From positions 1,240,001-1,304,000 of the forward strand of contig NC_020453.1 in the NCBI RefSeq assembly GCF_000344805.1: DNA of 64,000 nt, in the 5' to 3' direction. Below are positions 1-9,258 of the stretch, piece after piece. The notes under the pieces were generated by a model. It did no database searches. It was not told the DNA's origin and saw only the letters and a list, made by a program, of their open reading frames with translations. This stretch comes from Bradyrhizobium oligotrophicum S58. Lineage in GTDB: Bacteria; Pseudomonadota; Alphaproteobacteria; Rhizobiales; Xanthobacteraceae. A program made the position numbers and the translations under genes. The first letter of the stretch is position 1, and every line of letters begins with the position of its first letter.

Positions 1-1579
1 GTTCGATCTGGCCGAGCTCGTCGGCCGAGCGCACCACGCGCGCGCGGCCTTCGACGATGCCGGGCGAGGCGGCCATGCCGGACAGCTTGGTCGTGTTCGC
101 CGCACCGTCGAGCCAGCGGCCGATGCTTTCCGTGGTGATGCCCCAGAGCATGATCGTGAACGGCTCGGTGATGACATCGGGCGGATTGTTGAGCGCGGGC
201 TGCGGTGGTGTCGTCGCCAGTGCGGCGAGGATCTTCCTGCGCCGCTCGATCTCCGGCGGCCAGTAGGTTGGGCCGATTGCCGGCGCGCCGACCGCCCAGC
301 CGTTGCCGTAGTCGAACAGCGCGTCGCGCACTTCCTGACGGTTGAGATAGAACAGGTCGTCGGCTTCCTTCCAGAAGCCGGCATCGCGGAAGATGGCGCC
401 GAGCTCGCGCATCTTGCGCCAGAACACGCTCATCGACCAATGCTCGATGTAGAAATTGTGGTTCTCGACATAGGGGAACACGGTCCGGGCGAGGCCGAGC
501 TTGCCCTCGAAGGCAGCACGGGCATCGGCGTCGAGCATCTCGGCATATTCGGAGGTGATGCGGTCGCGCTCCCTGGCGATGGCTTCCGTCGGCCGATCGA
601 TCTGCTCGCCGCGCTGCACGCGAACGATGTAGTCCTTGATGTAGCCGAGCGGGATGTCGAGATGCTCGATCCAGTATTTGTCGGTCGAGTAGAAGCCGTT
701 GCCCGAGGTGAAGTTGAACCAGGGATCCTGCGCCTCCTTCCAGGCCGTCAGCCATTCGGCGCCGTTCGGTGCACGGCCGACCGAGGCGAGCGCCTCGTCG
801 ACCGATCCGCTCTTCAGCGCTTCGGTGATGCCGAGCTTCACGGCGAGCTTGGCGAGCTTCTTCAGTTCGTCGTCGGGACGGAACAGGTCGACCTCCACGC
901 CCTGCACCATCTTGGCGATCGCCTGGTCGGGAATGGTCGGGAATTGCCCTTTCATGAAGCTGAAGAAGTCGAGATACGCGGCGTAACCGAGATTGAGGAA
1001 TTCGAAATGATATTGCCAGGTCTTGTAGAGCAGCTGGATCGCCCGGTCATAGGTCTCCATCAGCGCATAGGTGTTGTCGAGGCCGACGCCGCCGGTGATC
1101 CAGTCGAGCGGCACGGCTTCGGGCAGCGGCTCGAAGCTGAGCGCCTCAAGATCGGCGATGTTGGCGCGGACCTTCTTGTCCCAGTTGGCCAGCAGGCGAT
1201 CCCAGTTCTGGAAGTAGTAGCCGGCGCGCTCCATGAAATGCGGCACGCGGCCGCCGATCAGCTCGGGCGCGACCGCGACCGGGCTCATGTAGCAATAGCC
1301 GTTGTGGATGCGGTACTCGACGCCGTTGGCCGGCGGGATCAGATAGTGCCGCGTGTTGTATTGGCCGAGGCACTTGACGGCGAACTCGACGGTGACGGCG
1401 TCGAACGGCTTGAACGGGCTCGGCCAGTGCTGCGAGTCGCAGAACCAGAACTTGCCGTCCTCCTTGTCACGCAGGCTGTTCTGGAACTGCAGATAATAGG
1501 GATAGAGCTTCTCCCAGCCTTCAGCGCCCGCAGGCGTCTTCAAATCGTAGGGACTCGGGAATTTCGCGTGCGCCGTCAT
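1..1579 (-). CDS. PEP-synthase-like protein, phenylphosphate synthase alpha-type subunit (partial, runs off left edge)
   Basis: Translating the minus strand from the ATG at 1579 gives an open frame of about 526 codons to the window edge, with no stop. The protein begins MTAHAKFPSPYDLKTP. Its last visible residues (SPGIVEGRARVVRSADEL) look like the start of the swivelling phosphohistidine domain of PEP-utilising enzymes (PF00391), so the catalytic His should lie just outside the window. From family knowledge, phenylphosphate synthase of Thauera has a 70-kDa subunit carrying this domain near its C-terminus and a 40-kDa ATP-binding subunit; the gene upstream (1623-2702) matches the latter. The two are 43 bp apart. 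The natural substrate is unknown and need not be phenol. Confidence 0.75.
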   Translation of the reverse strand, partial: MTAHAKFPSPYDLKTPAGAEGWEKLYPYYLQFQNSLRDKEDGKFWFCDSQHWPSPFKPFDAVTVEFAVKCLGQYNTRHYLIPPANGVEYRIHNGYCYMSPVAVAPELIGGRVPHFMERAGYYFQNWDRLLANWDKKVRANIADLEALSFEPLPEAVPLDWITGGVGLDNTYALMETYDRAIQLLYKTWQYHFEFLNLGYAAYLDFFSFMKGQFPTIPDQAIAKMVQGVEVDLFRPDDELKKLAKLAVKLGITEALKSGSVDEALASVGRAPNGAEWLTAWKEAQDPWFNFTSGNGFYSTDKYWIEHLDIPLGYIKDYIVRVQRGEQIDRPTEAIARERDRITSEYAEMLDADARAAFEGKLGLARTVFPYVENHNFYIEHWSMSVFWRKMRELGAIFRDAGFWKEADDLFYLNRQEVRDALFDYGNGWAVGAPAIGPTYWPPEIERRRKILAALATTPPQPALNNPPDVITEPFTIMLWGITTESIGRWLDGAANTTKLSGMAASPGIVEGRARVVRSADELGQIE

Positions 1580-1622
1580 GGTCGTTTCCCCTCGTTGTCT
1601 TTGTTGTTCGTTGGCGTGATGC

Positions 1623-2702
1623 TCACCGCTTGGCCTGGACCGGGGCGAGCAAGGTCCCCAGCACGCCGGCGATGCCGGTCTCGTAGACCGCCGTCGTCTG
1701 CTTCTTCTTCTGGCTCCAGACCGTCTCGGGCCGGCTCTGCAGCGCGACCAGGTTCTCGTCCTCGGGAAGATCGGCATCGATCGCCCATTCGACGTCCTGC
1801 GGGCAGCCCATGCTGCGCTCGAGCGACTTGGCAAGCCTCGCGACGGCGAGCACCTGGGCATTGGTCAGGGAGGGCAGCGTGCGACGCTCCGGCGCGATCA
1901 CGCGCTCGACGGTGCGGCGTGCTGCGCGATCGGCGACGAGCTCGAAATCCTTCTCGGAGATGCGCTGCTTGATCACCTGCAGCAGCACCTTCTCGACGAC
2001 GAAATTGTCCGGCGTGATCTCGCCGGAGACTACGGGTTCACCGAGTCCGAAGGCGGAATCGATCACGATCTTGGTGCGGTCGCCGTTGATCGGATCGAGC
2101 GTCATGGCCACGCCTGCGGCGGACGCATTGACCATCTTCTGGACGCCGACCGACATCAGCACGTCGATCTGGCCGAGCCCGTTCTCGGCGCGATAGGAGA
2201 TGGCGCGCGCATTGAAGAGGCTGGCCCAACACGCCTTGACCTTCTCGACGACGGCGTCCTCACCGACCACCCAGAGATAGGTGTCCTGCTGGCCGGCAAA
2301 GCTGGCATCGGGCAAATCCTCGGCGGTCGCCGAGGAGCGCACCGCGACCGGCAGCTGGCCGTCCGGCGACATCCGGCGGTAGGCGTCGCGGATCGACTGC
2401 TCGACTGCAGCCGGCATCGGCTGGATCACGATCGCATCGCGGATCTCGTGCGAGAGCTTTTCCTCGTCATCGACATCGTCGAGCACGATCCGCGACAGGC
2501 GGTCGCGGATCGTGGCTTCGAGCCCGTTGCTTCGCAGATGCAGGGCATAGGCGTCGGTCGCGACCGCAAATCCCGCGGGCACGCGCACGCCTTGCGCGAT
2601 CATGCGCGCAAGGCTTGCGCATTTGCCGCCGATGCGCGGGAAGTCGTCCTCGCATGCGGCTTCGAACGGCACGATGAAGGATGCGGCTGCGTCGGCGCCC
2701 AT
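1623..2702 (-). CDS. PEP/pyruvate-binding (PPDK N-terminal) domain protein, phenylphosphate synthase beta-type subunit
   Basis: The 359-residue protein consists almost only of the ATP-grasp-like nucleotide-binding domain of PEP synthase/PPDK (PF01326). Near residue 24 it has the GGKCASLARM segment, then VAVRSSATAEDLPDASFAGQQ around residue 120, and it ends with DVEWAIDADL...LQSRPETVW, which closes this domain in the family. The phosphohistidine and PEP domains are absent and seem to be supplied by the following gene, as in two-subunit phenylphosphate synthase. It probably uses ATP to load phosphate onto the partner's His. It lies 83 bp after the P450 gene on the same strand, so one transcript is likely. 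Confidence 0.8.
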   Translation of the reverse strand: MGADAAASFIVPFEAACEDDFPRIGGKCASLARMIAQGVRVPAGFAVATDAYALHLRSNGLEATIRDRLSRIVLDDVDDEEKLSHEIRDAIVIQPMPAAVEQSIRDAYRRMSPDGQLPVAVRSSATAEDLPDASFAGQQDTYLWVVGEDAVVEKVKACWASLFNARAISYRAENGLGQIDVLMSVGVQKMVNASAAGVAMTLDPINGDRTKIVIDSAFGLGEPVVSGEITPDNFVVEKVLLQVIKQRISEKDFELVADRAARRTVERVIAPERRTLPSLTNAQVLAVARLAKSLERSMGCPQDVEWAIDADLPEDENLVALQSRPETVWSQKKKQTTAVYETGIAGVLGTLLAPVQAKR

Positions 2703-2785
2703 GCGTCTGTCCCCACCTTGTGGTCCGGATCGGCTCCGGACTTGTTATTGCTTGTGAAACGCGTGCCAGTGACGGACGCGTCGTA

Positions 2786-4042
2786 TCAGGCCATGTCCCA
2801 TTCGATCCGAAGTGCCGTCGGCACGCGAAACGAGATGTTGTGAACGAAATCGATGCTCTGGTCCGCGGCCAGCCGCAGGCCCGGGAGCCTGCGGGTCAGC
2901 TCGCCCAGCGCGATGGCGAACTCGATGCGCGCCAACTGCTGGCCCACACAGGTGTGAATGCCATAGCCGAACGCCAGATGGCTTCTTGCGTCACTGCGCC
3001 GGACGTCGAAGCGGGCCGGCGCGGAGAACACGGTCTCGTCGCGATTGGCGGAGCCGATGAGCAGGAGGATGTTGGAGTCTTTCGGCACCGGCATGCCACC
3101 GATCCGGGCGTCCTTCAGCGCGCGCCGGCGCCAGGCCACGATCGACGGGCTGAAGCGCAGCGATTCCTCGACCGCGGTCGGAATGAGCCGCGGCTCTGCG
3201 ATGATGGCTTCCCAGTTCTCGCGACGCTGCAGCAGCTCGCGCATGCCGTTGGCCATCAGCGTCGTCGTGGTCTCGTGACCGGCGAACAGAACGCTATAGA
3301 GAACGCCGGCGATCTCCTCGTCGCTGATCTCGGCGCCGTCCTTCTGCAGCCGTACCAGGTCGCCGGGCAGATCGTCGGTCGGGTCATCGTGGCGCTGACG
3401 CACGAGCTCCCGGCAGTAGTTCCAGTACTCGACCATGTTGTGCGCATGCACGATCTGCTCGTCATCGCTGAGGTCGCCCCAGGTCAGCAGCGCGCGGCTG
3501 ACCGCCCAGGATTTCACGCGTGGCACGTCCATGTTGGGAACACCGACCAGCTTGAACAGCACCAGCGCCGGCACGTCATAGGCAAATTCGCGGAAGAAGT
3601 CGGCATGGCCGCGATCTGCAAAGCCATCGATCGCCTGATTCACGATCGCCTTGATCTCCGGCTCGATCGCCCTGAATCGACGTGGTCCGAAGCAGCCCTG
3701 GACCAGCTTGCGGATGCGGGTGTGATCGGGCGGTACGCGGGCGGACAGGCCGGAATAGGCGGTGAAGCCGCCCTCGCGCATGATGCGCTTGCCCTCCTCG
3801 CACATCGGGCGAAGCGGGGCCTGGGCGTTCTCCGACGAGAATGTACGCCAATCGTCGAACACAGCCTTGATGTCGGCGTGGCGCGCGACCACGAAATATT
3901 TCAGTTCGTCGGAAAAGAAGACCGGCGCCTCGGCGCGGGCCCATTCATAGAACGGGAACGGATCGCGCATCTCGAAGGGATCGAAGTCTTTTGCGGCGTC
4001 GCTATAGGGGCACCGCGCCAGCTGAGCTGCCGAACCTGGCAT
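2786..4042 (-). CDS. Cytochrome P450
   Basis: This is a full-length soluble bacterial P450 of 418 residues. It has the I-helix oxygen-activation motif AGHETT at 254-259, the ExxR pair E293/R296, and the heme loop FGYGIHTCVGQQLAR with the Cys thiolate at 365. There is no membrane anchor, so it should be cytosolic and need a ferredoxin or similar electron donor, which I do not see nearby. It is the first gene of a run with the split PEP-synthase-like subunits, suggesting that it oxidises a substrate (perhaps aromatic or terpenoid) that the next enzymes phosphorylate; that link is inference. The CYP family cannot be assigned by eye. Confidence 0.93.
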   Translation of the reverse strand: MPGSAAQLARCPYSDAAKDFDPFEMRDPFPFYEWARAEAPVFFSDELKYFVVARHADIKAVFDDWRTFSSENAQAPLRPMCEEGKRIMREGGFTAYSGLSARVPPDHTRIRKLVQGCFGPRRFRAIEPEIKAIVNQAIDGFADRGHADFFREFAYDVPALVLFKLVGVPNMDVPRVKSWAVSRALLTWGDLSDDEQIVHAHNMVEYWNYCRELVRQRHDDPTDDLPGDLVRLQKDGAEISDEEIAGVLYSVLFAGHETTTTLMANGMRELLQRRENWEAIIAEPRLIPTAVEESLRFSPSIVAWRRRALKDARIGGMPVPKDSNILLLIGSANRDETVFSAPARFDVRRSDARSHLAFGYGIHTCVGQQLARIEFAIALGELTRRLPGLRLAADQSIDFVHNISFRVPTALRIEWDMA

Positions 4043-4249
4043 GTCGTCCTCCCATTCGTCGCCCTCGATGGCGACCTTTGTTCCTTTTGTTATAGGCTCA
4101 CTCTAAGCGGCGGCCTTTGGGTTTTCTTTAGCCCGTAACTCGATGGAAAATCGAGATAAATCCACGCGCTTTCGCCGGCCATGAGACCTGGCTTGGCCGG
4201 AGCCCCGGCTTCAGGCCATCAGCTTCGCCGACGGCGAAAAATGCGCCGG

Positions 4250-5749
4250 TCACGCCGTGAGCTTGCGATGCAGCTCCTGAAGCGAAGCGCTCTTTGGCCG
4301 GTTGTCGAAATGCTTGAGCGAGTCGAGGTAGAGCTTGAACTGACGGTCGATCGCCTCGCGTCGTCCTTGCGCCTTGAACACCTGCATCGCCTCGGCATGC
4401 GCCATCTCGCACAAGGGATCGATCGCCAGCGCCTTCTGGCAATGCGCGAGTGCGGCCGAGTAATCGTTGCGTTCGAGATAGATCCGCGCCGCGTCGCGTT
4501 GCACCTTGAAGAACATGTCGCGCAGCCAGTAGCGCTTGCTCCAGCACCAGTCGCGCTCGCCATCGTCGGCGTACTCGACCGGAATGTCCTCGAACAGGTC
4601 CCCGGTGTAGAGGCGGTCCGCCGCCTGCAGGCAGATCAGCGCCTCGTCGCTGGAGCCGGCCTTGATGTGACCCTGGGACTGACGGCAGAGCTGTTCGAAG
4701 GTCGAGATGTCGAGCCAGCTGCGCTCCGGCGGCACCAGCACGTAGCGCGATCCCTCGCGTCGAACATAGTTGCGCGTCTCGTCGCGTTCGTTGGGCTGGC
4801 CGAGCGCCAGCCGCAAATAGCGCACGGTGTGATAGAGGCGGTTGCGCGCGGCCTCGATGTCCTTGGCGTCGGGCCAGAGCAGATCCGCAAGCTCGTCGGT
4901 GGCTGCGCCATGGCCGCCCTTCTGCAGCAGATAGGCGAACAGGGTCTTGGTCTTGCGGGTCGCTCCGCCGGGCGGGTCCCAGTTCACCTGGCTGCCGTCG
5001 TTGCGGTAGATCCGCAAGCGTCCGAAGCAGCGGATCTTCCAGCGGTCGCGGCTGTCGAGATGAATCGTACTGGGCTCTTCCGCCGAGCGGCGCAACAGCC
5101 ACATGGGGTCGGCGCCTTCGGCTGCGTGCAGCGCGGCGGCCGATGTCCCGATCCGTAGCTCCGGCGCGATGGCGCCGAGCCAGAAATCGACCTGCTCGCG
5201 CAGCGCGCCGCGCGTCTGCAGCCGCGACGGTAGCCAATGCGGATTGTCCACCGGTCCCTTGCTGGTGAGAATCTGCGGATGGCCGCGTAGCGCGACGAGC
5301 AACTGCTCGTCGATCAGCACCCGGCGGTTATACAGAGAGGCAATCGAGACCTCGGACTGCTGGGTGAGCGCTTCCGCAAGTGCAGGCCAGCCCTCGAAAT
5401 TGGCCGTCGCCGAGTTGGTCTCGAGGCCCCAGCTCATGTCGACGACGAGCAGGGCAGGGCCTTGTTTGCGGGTTGGCGAGATCCACCTCTCGATTCGGCT
5501 CGCGACATCTCGAAACGAGATCGGCACCTGCAGCAGCGCCATCTCGGCAAAGCTCTTGCCCTCGGCGAATCCGACGTTCTTGATGCGCTTTACGAGCTTC
5601 TCGACCCGCGCGACTGCGTTGGCATCCGCCGCGATCACAAAGATCCGGCAGGGTTTTGCAGCAGTCTGGTAAAGCTTGAAGAAGTCCGCAAAAAGAAGCT
5701 TTTGCTGCGTCGCGAACAGCGCGAGGTTGACACAACTATTCTTGGTCAT
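4250..5749 (-). CDS. MEDS-domain / BTAD (SARP-like) transcriptional regulator
   Basis: The protein has 499 residues. Residues about 10-165 resemble the MEDS sensory domain of DcmR-type regulators: LLVVDMSWGLE and SIASLYNRRVLIDEQLLVALRGHPQIL are typical blocks. Residues about 235-330 form a winged-helix DNA-binding segment (KIRCFGRLRIYRNDG ... ARNRLYHTVRYLRLALG). Residues about 340-495 are the TPR-like bacterial transcriptional activation domain, as in SARP regulators. It sits just upstream of the P450 cluster on the same strand, with a 207-bp gap, so it is the likely activator of those genes. MEDS domains are thought to sense small hydrocarbon-like ligands; the ligand here is unknown. Confidence 0.82.
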   Translation of the reverse strand: MTKNSCVNLALFATQQKLLFADFFKLYQTAAKPCRIFVIAADANAVARVEKLVKRIKNVGFAEGKSFAEMALLQVPISFRDVASRIERWISPTRKQGPALLVVDMSWGLETNSATANFEGWPALAEALTQQSEVSIASLYNRRVLIDEQLLVALRGHPQILTSKGPVDNPHWLPSRLQTRGALREQVDFWLGAIAPELRIGTSAAALHAAEGADPMWLLRRSAEEPSTIHLDSRDRWKIRCFGRLRIYRNDGSQVNWDPPGGATRKTKTLFAYLLQKGGHGAATDELADLLWPDAKDIEAARNRLYHTVRYLRLALGQPNERDETRNYVRREGSRYVLVPPERSWLDISTFEQLCRQSQGHIKAGSSDEALICLQAADRLYTGDLFEDIPVEYADDGERDWCWSKRYWLRDMFFKVQRDAARIYLERNDYSAALAHCQKALAIDPLCEMAHAEAMQVFKAQGRREAIDRQFKLYLDSLKHFDNRPKSASLQELHRKLTA

Positions 5750-6623
5750 GGGTACTCACCCGCGACAACCCCATTGCGGTCAGCTGAGGTAGTCTAAGAG
5801 CGGCCGCCGGATAGTTGCAAGGCCTTGCGGCGTCTCTGGGTGATGGGTGAGCATGCCAGCCGCTCGCGCGAATCGGGCAGCGAGCCGGTCCGATGGACAA
5901 CGCGCGAGCGCGAATTCCTGGAAGCCAGGGAGACGGACCGGCTTGCTGATCGTCTGGTCTGACGGCTAACCAACGACCGAACATCGCTTGACTCAACCGT
6001 CGATGTGAAACACGGGACGGAAGGCGCGTCGCCGTATCGTGACGACGCATACAGCAGCATGACTCGAACCCGGCGAGGCACGCCGCCGGAGAACGACGGC
6101 CGCCAGACCAACGGGACGGCGAAGCGACAGCTCGCAGGGCGGACCGCATTCCTTGGGCGTATGACCGGGGGAAACATTCCTGTTTTCGCCGCTTCGTACG
6201 AGCGCATGGATTGATCGAGCGGCGCGTCCAGACTCGGATTACTTCTATTAAAAACTGGACTTTGATCATAACGCGCCTTTGGGATGCAAAAGCCTCCACT
6301 TTCATCCTGCCGAAACCTCGGCACTGTCCCTATCGGACTGTCGGGCAGGCGTACTGATCTGAGCCCCCCAGGATGCGACCCATCTCGATAGCCAACGCAG
6401 GTTCCGCCAAGGCAGTCGCGCGGACCATCATCCGATCCGGCTCATATCCTGCGGCCGAAGACGCATTTGGTCTCTGTCATTCTCGACCCGGCCGTCGTCG
6501 GCCCGTTGGCAGAAAGGCTGGTGCCGCTCTGCCGCAGCGTGTGATCACGCACTGCCGAAACGGGTGCGCGTGCGTACCCGTTCGCCTGCATTGAGGGACG
6601 CGCGACGGAGGAGCAAAGGGGTC
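5750..6623. other. Intergenic region between divergent regulator genes
   Basis: These 874 bp separate the MEDS-BTAD regulator (minus) from the AraC-type regulator (plus). Several open frames cross the stretch on both strands, but none gives a protein with family features, a convincing ribosome binding site or a coherent composition. It probably holds promoters for both regulators. A local A/T-rich stretch around 6239-6265 is the most promoter-like part. Confidence 0.4.
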
Positions 6624-7688
6624 ATGGAAGAAGGGATTACCAAGGCGTGTCTGGTCCCGGGGGAACTGCCCGACAGCGAGCATCGCCTGCTGTGGCGTCA
6701 AAGCATCGCGCCATACTTTGATGCCGAGCCGGTCGAAAGGCCTGTCGCAGGCCGCAAGCTGCCCGACATCCACCAGTACCATCTGGGCCTTGCGGTTCTG
6801 GCCGATTCGAGCTTTCCGGCGCAGCGCTTCAAGCGCGACCGCCGGTGGATGGCCCGGTTCGAGGGCTGCGACCATGTCCTGTTTCAGCTCATGCTTCAGG
6901 GCCACAACAGGGTGGTGAACGGCAACGCCGAGTTCACGCAACAGCCACGCAACGTATACGCGGTCAACCTGGCCCATCAGCTCGATGCGCAATCCGTCGA
7001 CGGCCGTGCGATTACGCTGGTGCTCCCGCGCGCCCTGCTGCGCGAGCATCTTCCTTATCTGAGCGATGCCCGCGGCGCCTTTCTGCCCGAGGGGTCCACC
7101 GCCGCCCGCATCTTTGTCGACTACCTCGTTTCGCTCTACCGCAATCTGGCGACAGCAAGGGCCGACGAGGCGGACAGCCTCATTCGCACGACGATGGGAT
7201 TGATGGACTCGCTGGCGATGTCCGGCGACATCGAGTCGTCGGCTGCGAAAGATGCGTCCTTCGCGGCGATCTGTCGATACATCGAGGAGCATCTCGGCGA
7301 TTTCGATCTGGGAACGGACCGGATCTGCAGGCGCTTTCGCTGCTCGCGGTCGACGGTCTATCGGCTCTTCAAACCTCAGGGAGGGCTGTGGCACCATATC
7401 CAGCGTCGCCGGCTGATCCGCTGCCTGCTGACGATCACGCACCCGAAGATGCGCCATCGCCGCATCTTCGACATCGCCGTCGATTTCGGCTTCGAATCCG
7501 CCAGTCAGTTCAGCCGCTTATTCCACGATCATTTCGGCCTGACACCGAGCCAGGCCCGCGAGGCGGGCTTGGCCCGTCAGCCTGGTCCAATCATGCCGCC
7601 GCTCGTGGGGTCGAACGCGGTCAGCACCGCCGATCTCATGGCGCGGTGGGCGACCTCCCTGACCCGGCCATTGCGTAGCGGAGCCTGA
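6624..7688 (+). CDS. AraC-family transcriptional regulator
   Basis: I chose the ATG at 6624 because a GGAGGAG ribosome site lies about 10 bp upstream; a GTG 60 bp earlier would add an arginine-rich tail without family character. The 354-residue protein has an N-terminal ligand-type domain resembling the AraC-binding-like domain of NdvR/FeaR-type regulators. At its C-terminus is an AraC double helix-turn-helix: RICRRFRCSRSTVYRLFK for the first helix pair and IFDIAVDFGFESASQFSRLF followed by FGLTPSQAR for the second. It stands alone, so its targets are unclear. Confidence 0.9.
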   Translation: MEEGITKACLVPGELPDSEHRLLWRQSIAPYFDAEPVERPVAGRKLPDIHQYHLGLAVLADSSFPAQRFKRDRRWMARFEGCDHVLFQLMLQGHNRVVNGNAEFTQQPRNVYAVNLAHQLDAQSVDGRAITLVLPRALLREHLPYLSDARGAFLPEGSTAARIFVDYLVSLYRNLATARADEADSLIRTTMGLMDSLAMSGDIESSAAKDASFAAICRYIEEHLGDFDLGTDRICRRFRCSRSTVYRLFKPQGGLWHHIQRRRLIRCLLTITHPKMRHRRIFDIAVDFGFESASQFSRLFHDHFGLTPSQAREAGLARQPGPIMPPLVGSNAVSTADLMARWATSLTRPLRSGA

Positions 7689-8161
7689 CCGCGAGAGATG
7701 AGTCTCGGCACTATCCCGGAATGACATGGACGCGTCGCGATCCGTTGCCGCCCGACGTGAGACGATGTGCGTCTGCGCCACGACGGCAGCAGACCGATCC
7801 AAGCGACTGTCGCAATCACAAGCAAAGCGACGGCGCGGCACGCTCCTTCCTACCATCCGTACCAGGAGAGACGCTCCACTTGGCCCCAAGCAGGGCCCCG
7901 CCCGATCAGGTGGATGGTAGCGGCAGCCGTCGGATCGGCGTCCAGACCCGTCCGGCAGGCGTCAAGATCCGTCTCTCCCCGCACCAACCGCACCAACCGC
8001 ACGCAGATCTCATTTGGCACGGATTGAACAACAATCTGAGACGCCCGCGCAAACGCTGGCAGACAAGCTCTGTAACCTGTCGGCACGGTCCTTAACCGTT
8101 AAGTCCGGATCGGAACGCCGACATATCGACACACTCACAACTCAGCCCGAGGAGGCATCAC
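7689..8161. other. Intergenic region, no gene recognised
   Basis: Overlapping open frames on both strands give low-complexity arginine/serine-rich products without start signals, and I do not believe any of them. The last part, with GAGGAGG shortly before 8162, is the ribosome site of the next gene. Confidence 0.4.
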
Positions 8162-8491
8162 ATGACAAACGTTACTGGTAGCACGGTTTGGGGGGTCGTC
8201 GGGGCGAAGGCCACGATCCAGCCAGGCTCGTCGAAAAACTTCAGCGTTGCGAGCTCCGAACCCGGCACCTACATACTCACGTTCAATCCGCCATTCGCAG
8301 AACCGCCGGCGATCGTCGGGACGCAGTGTCAGTTCAACGAGCCCGGCCCGCCGATCACCGAGAGCACCCAGGACGGCCTGGTATTCCCGCAAGTGACGCC
8401 TAGCTCGGCCATCGTTCTGACAGGCAACAGCGTCGGTACCAGGACCCCGCGGGCCTTCTCGTTCGTCGCGATGGGAATAAGGGCATCGTAG
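8162..8491 (+). CDS. Small beta-rich hypothetical protein
   Basis: The 109-residue protein has a strong ribosome site (GAGGAGG about 8 bp upstream). It is rich in Thr, Ser, Pro and Val with short alternating hydrophobic stretches such as GTYILTFNPPF and AIVLTGNSVGTRTPRAFSFVAMG, consistent with a small beta-sandwich like those in H-type lectin or phage tail-fibre tips. It has no signal peptide or Cys pair. I do not recognise a named family and the fold is inferred from pattern only. It is monocistronic, with long gaps on both sides. Confidence 0.65.
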   Translation: MTNVTGSTVWGVVGAKATIQPGSSKNFSVASSEPGTYILTFNPPFAEPPAIVGTQCQFNEPGPPITESTQDGLVFPQVTPSSAIVLTGNSVGTRTPRAFSFVAMGIRAS

Positions 8492-9258
8492 GACATAACG
8501 GGCCGCATTCGCATTTCTTTACAAACATGATCTTAGTCGAGTTCACCCCTCCACACGTTCGCTGTCATGACGAAGGTGACGATTCGAACCCGTGCAGCCA
8601 ACGGCCGCTCGAACCGTCACCTATCGATCTCCAGGAAGATGATTTTTCAGCCACGATCAACACGAACGATCTCGTACCAACATGAGCTTCCCTCCACGAT
8701 TTCAGGCAGCTCGGAGCTCGCTGTAGTCTTCGCCATGTCGTCCACGTATGACGAATGCGGGAAGGCTGGCGTCCGGGCAAGCCTGTCGAGTCGCATGCAC
8801 GGCGCGGATGGTCGTCGCCAACGAAGCCGGCAGCATCGTGCAGCAGGCAATGACACCGCTACGGCGGTGGCCTCGACCCTGGACGGCCATGTTGCCGCAA
8901 TTCAACTTTCCTTCGTGCTGATGGGCGTGCGGGTTCTTGTGGCCATCATCTATTTTCTCGGCGATGTCCCGGCGCCGTTCTGATGGTGGCAATCATCGAC
9001 CGTGTCGCATGAGCCACAACCTGCAACCCGCCGCATCAGGACACATTGTCAAACCGTCGGCGATGTGATTACTAGCCGCCGGCGTCGAGCATTCCGCTCC
9101 GCCGATTGGAGAAAGACGATGACTGCGATCATCCGTTGCTCCGCCAGGAGCCGCCGGGCCTGATCCTCGCGTGAGGCGAGGTGTGGTGCGGCATGCGTGC
9201 GTTGTCGCGCGTTGTTAGTCCCTGACCAAATCTCCCTGTCTGTCTCTAAGGTACTCAC
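8492..9258. other. Intergenic region upstream of rtcB, no convincing gene
   Basis: A 138-codon open frame at 8567-8983 and antisense frames have no recognisable domain and poor start contexts. A 14-codon ORF at 9119-9163 with a GGAG ribosome site and an Arg-rich product ends 95 bp before rtcB and could be a chance ORF. The stretch presumably carries the rtcB-prfH promoter. I see no sigma-54 site that I would defend and no rtcR gene next to it. Confidence 0.35.

Noticed and set aside
440..1972. Long plus-strand open frame of about 510 codons
   Set aside because: It is antisense to the PEP-synthase-like genes; its product has no domain and the minus-strand frames match known families.
8567..8983. 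138-codon plus-strand frame before rtcB
   Set aside because: Poor start, low coherence and no domain; a hydrophobic C-terminal stretch alone is not enough to call a gene.
9119..9163. 14-codon Arg-rich ORF with a ribosome site ahead of rtcB
   Set aside because: It could be a leader peptide, but short ORFs with a GGAG are expected by chance and no attenuator structure is evident.
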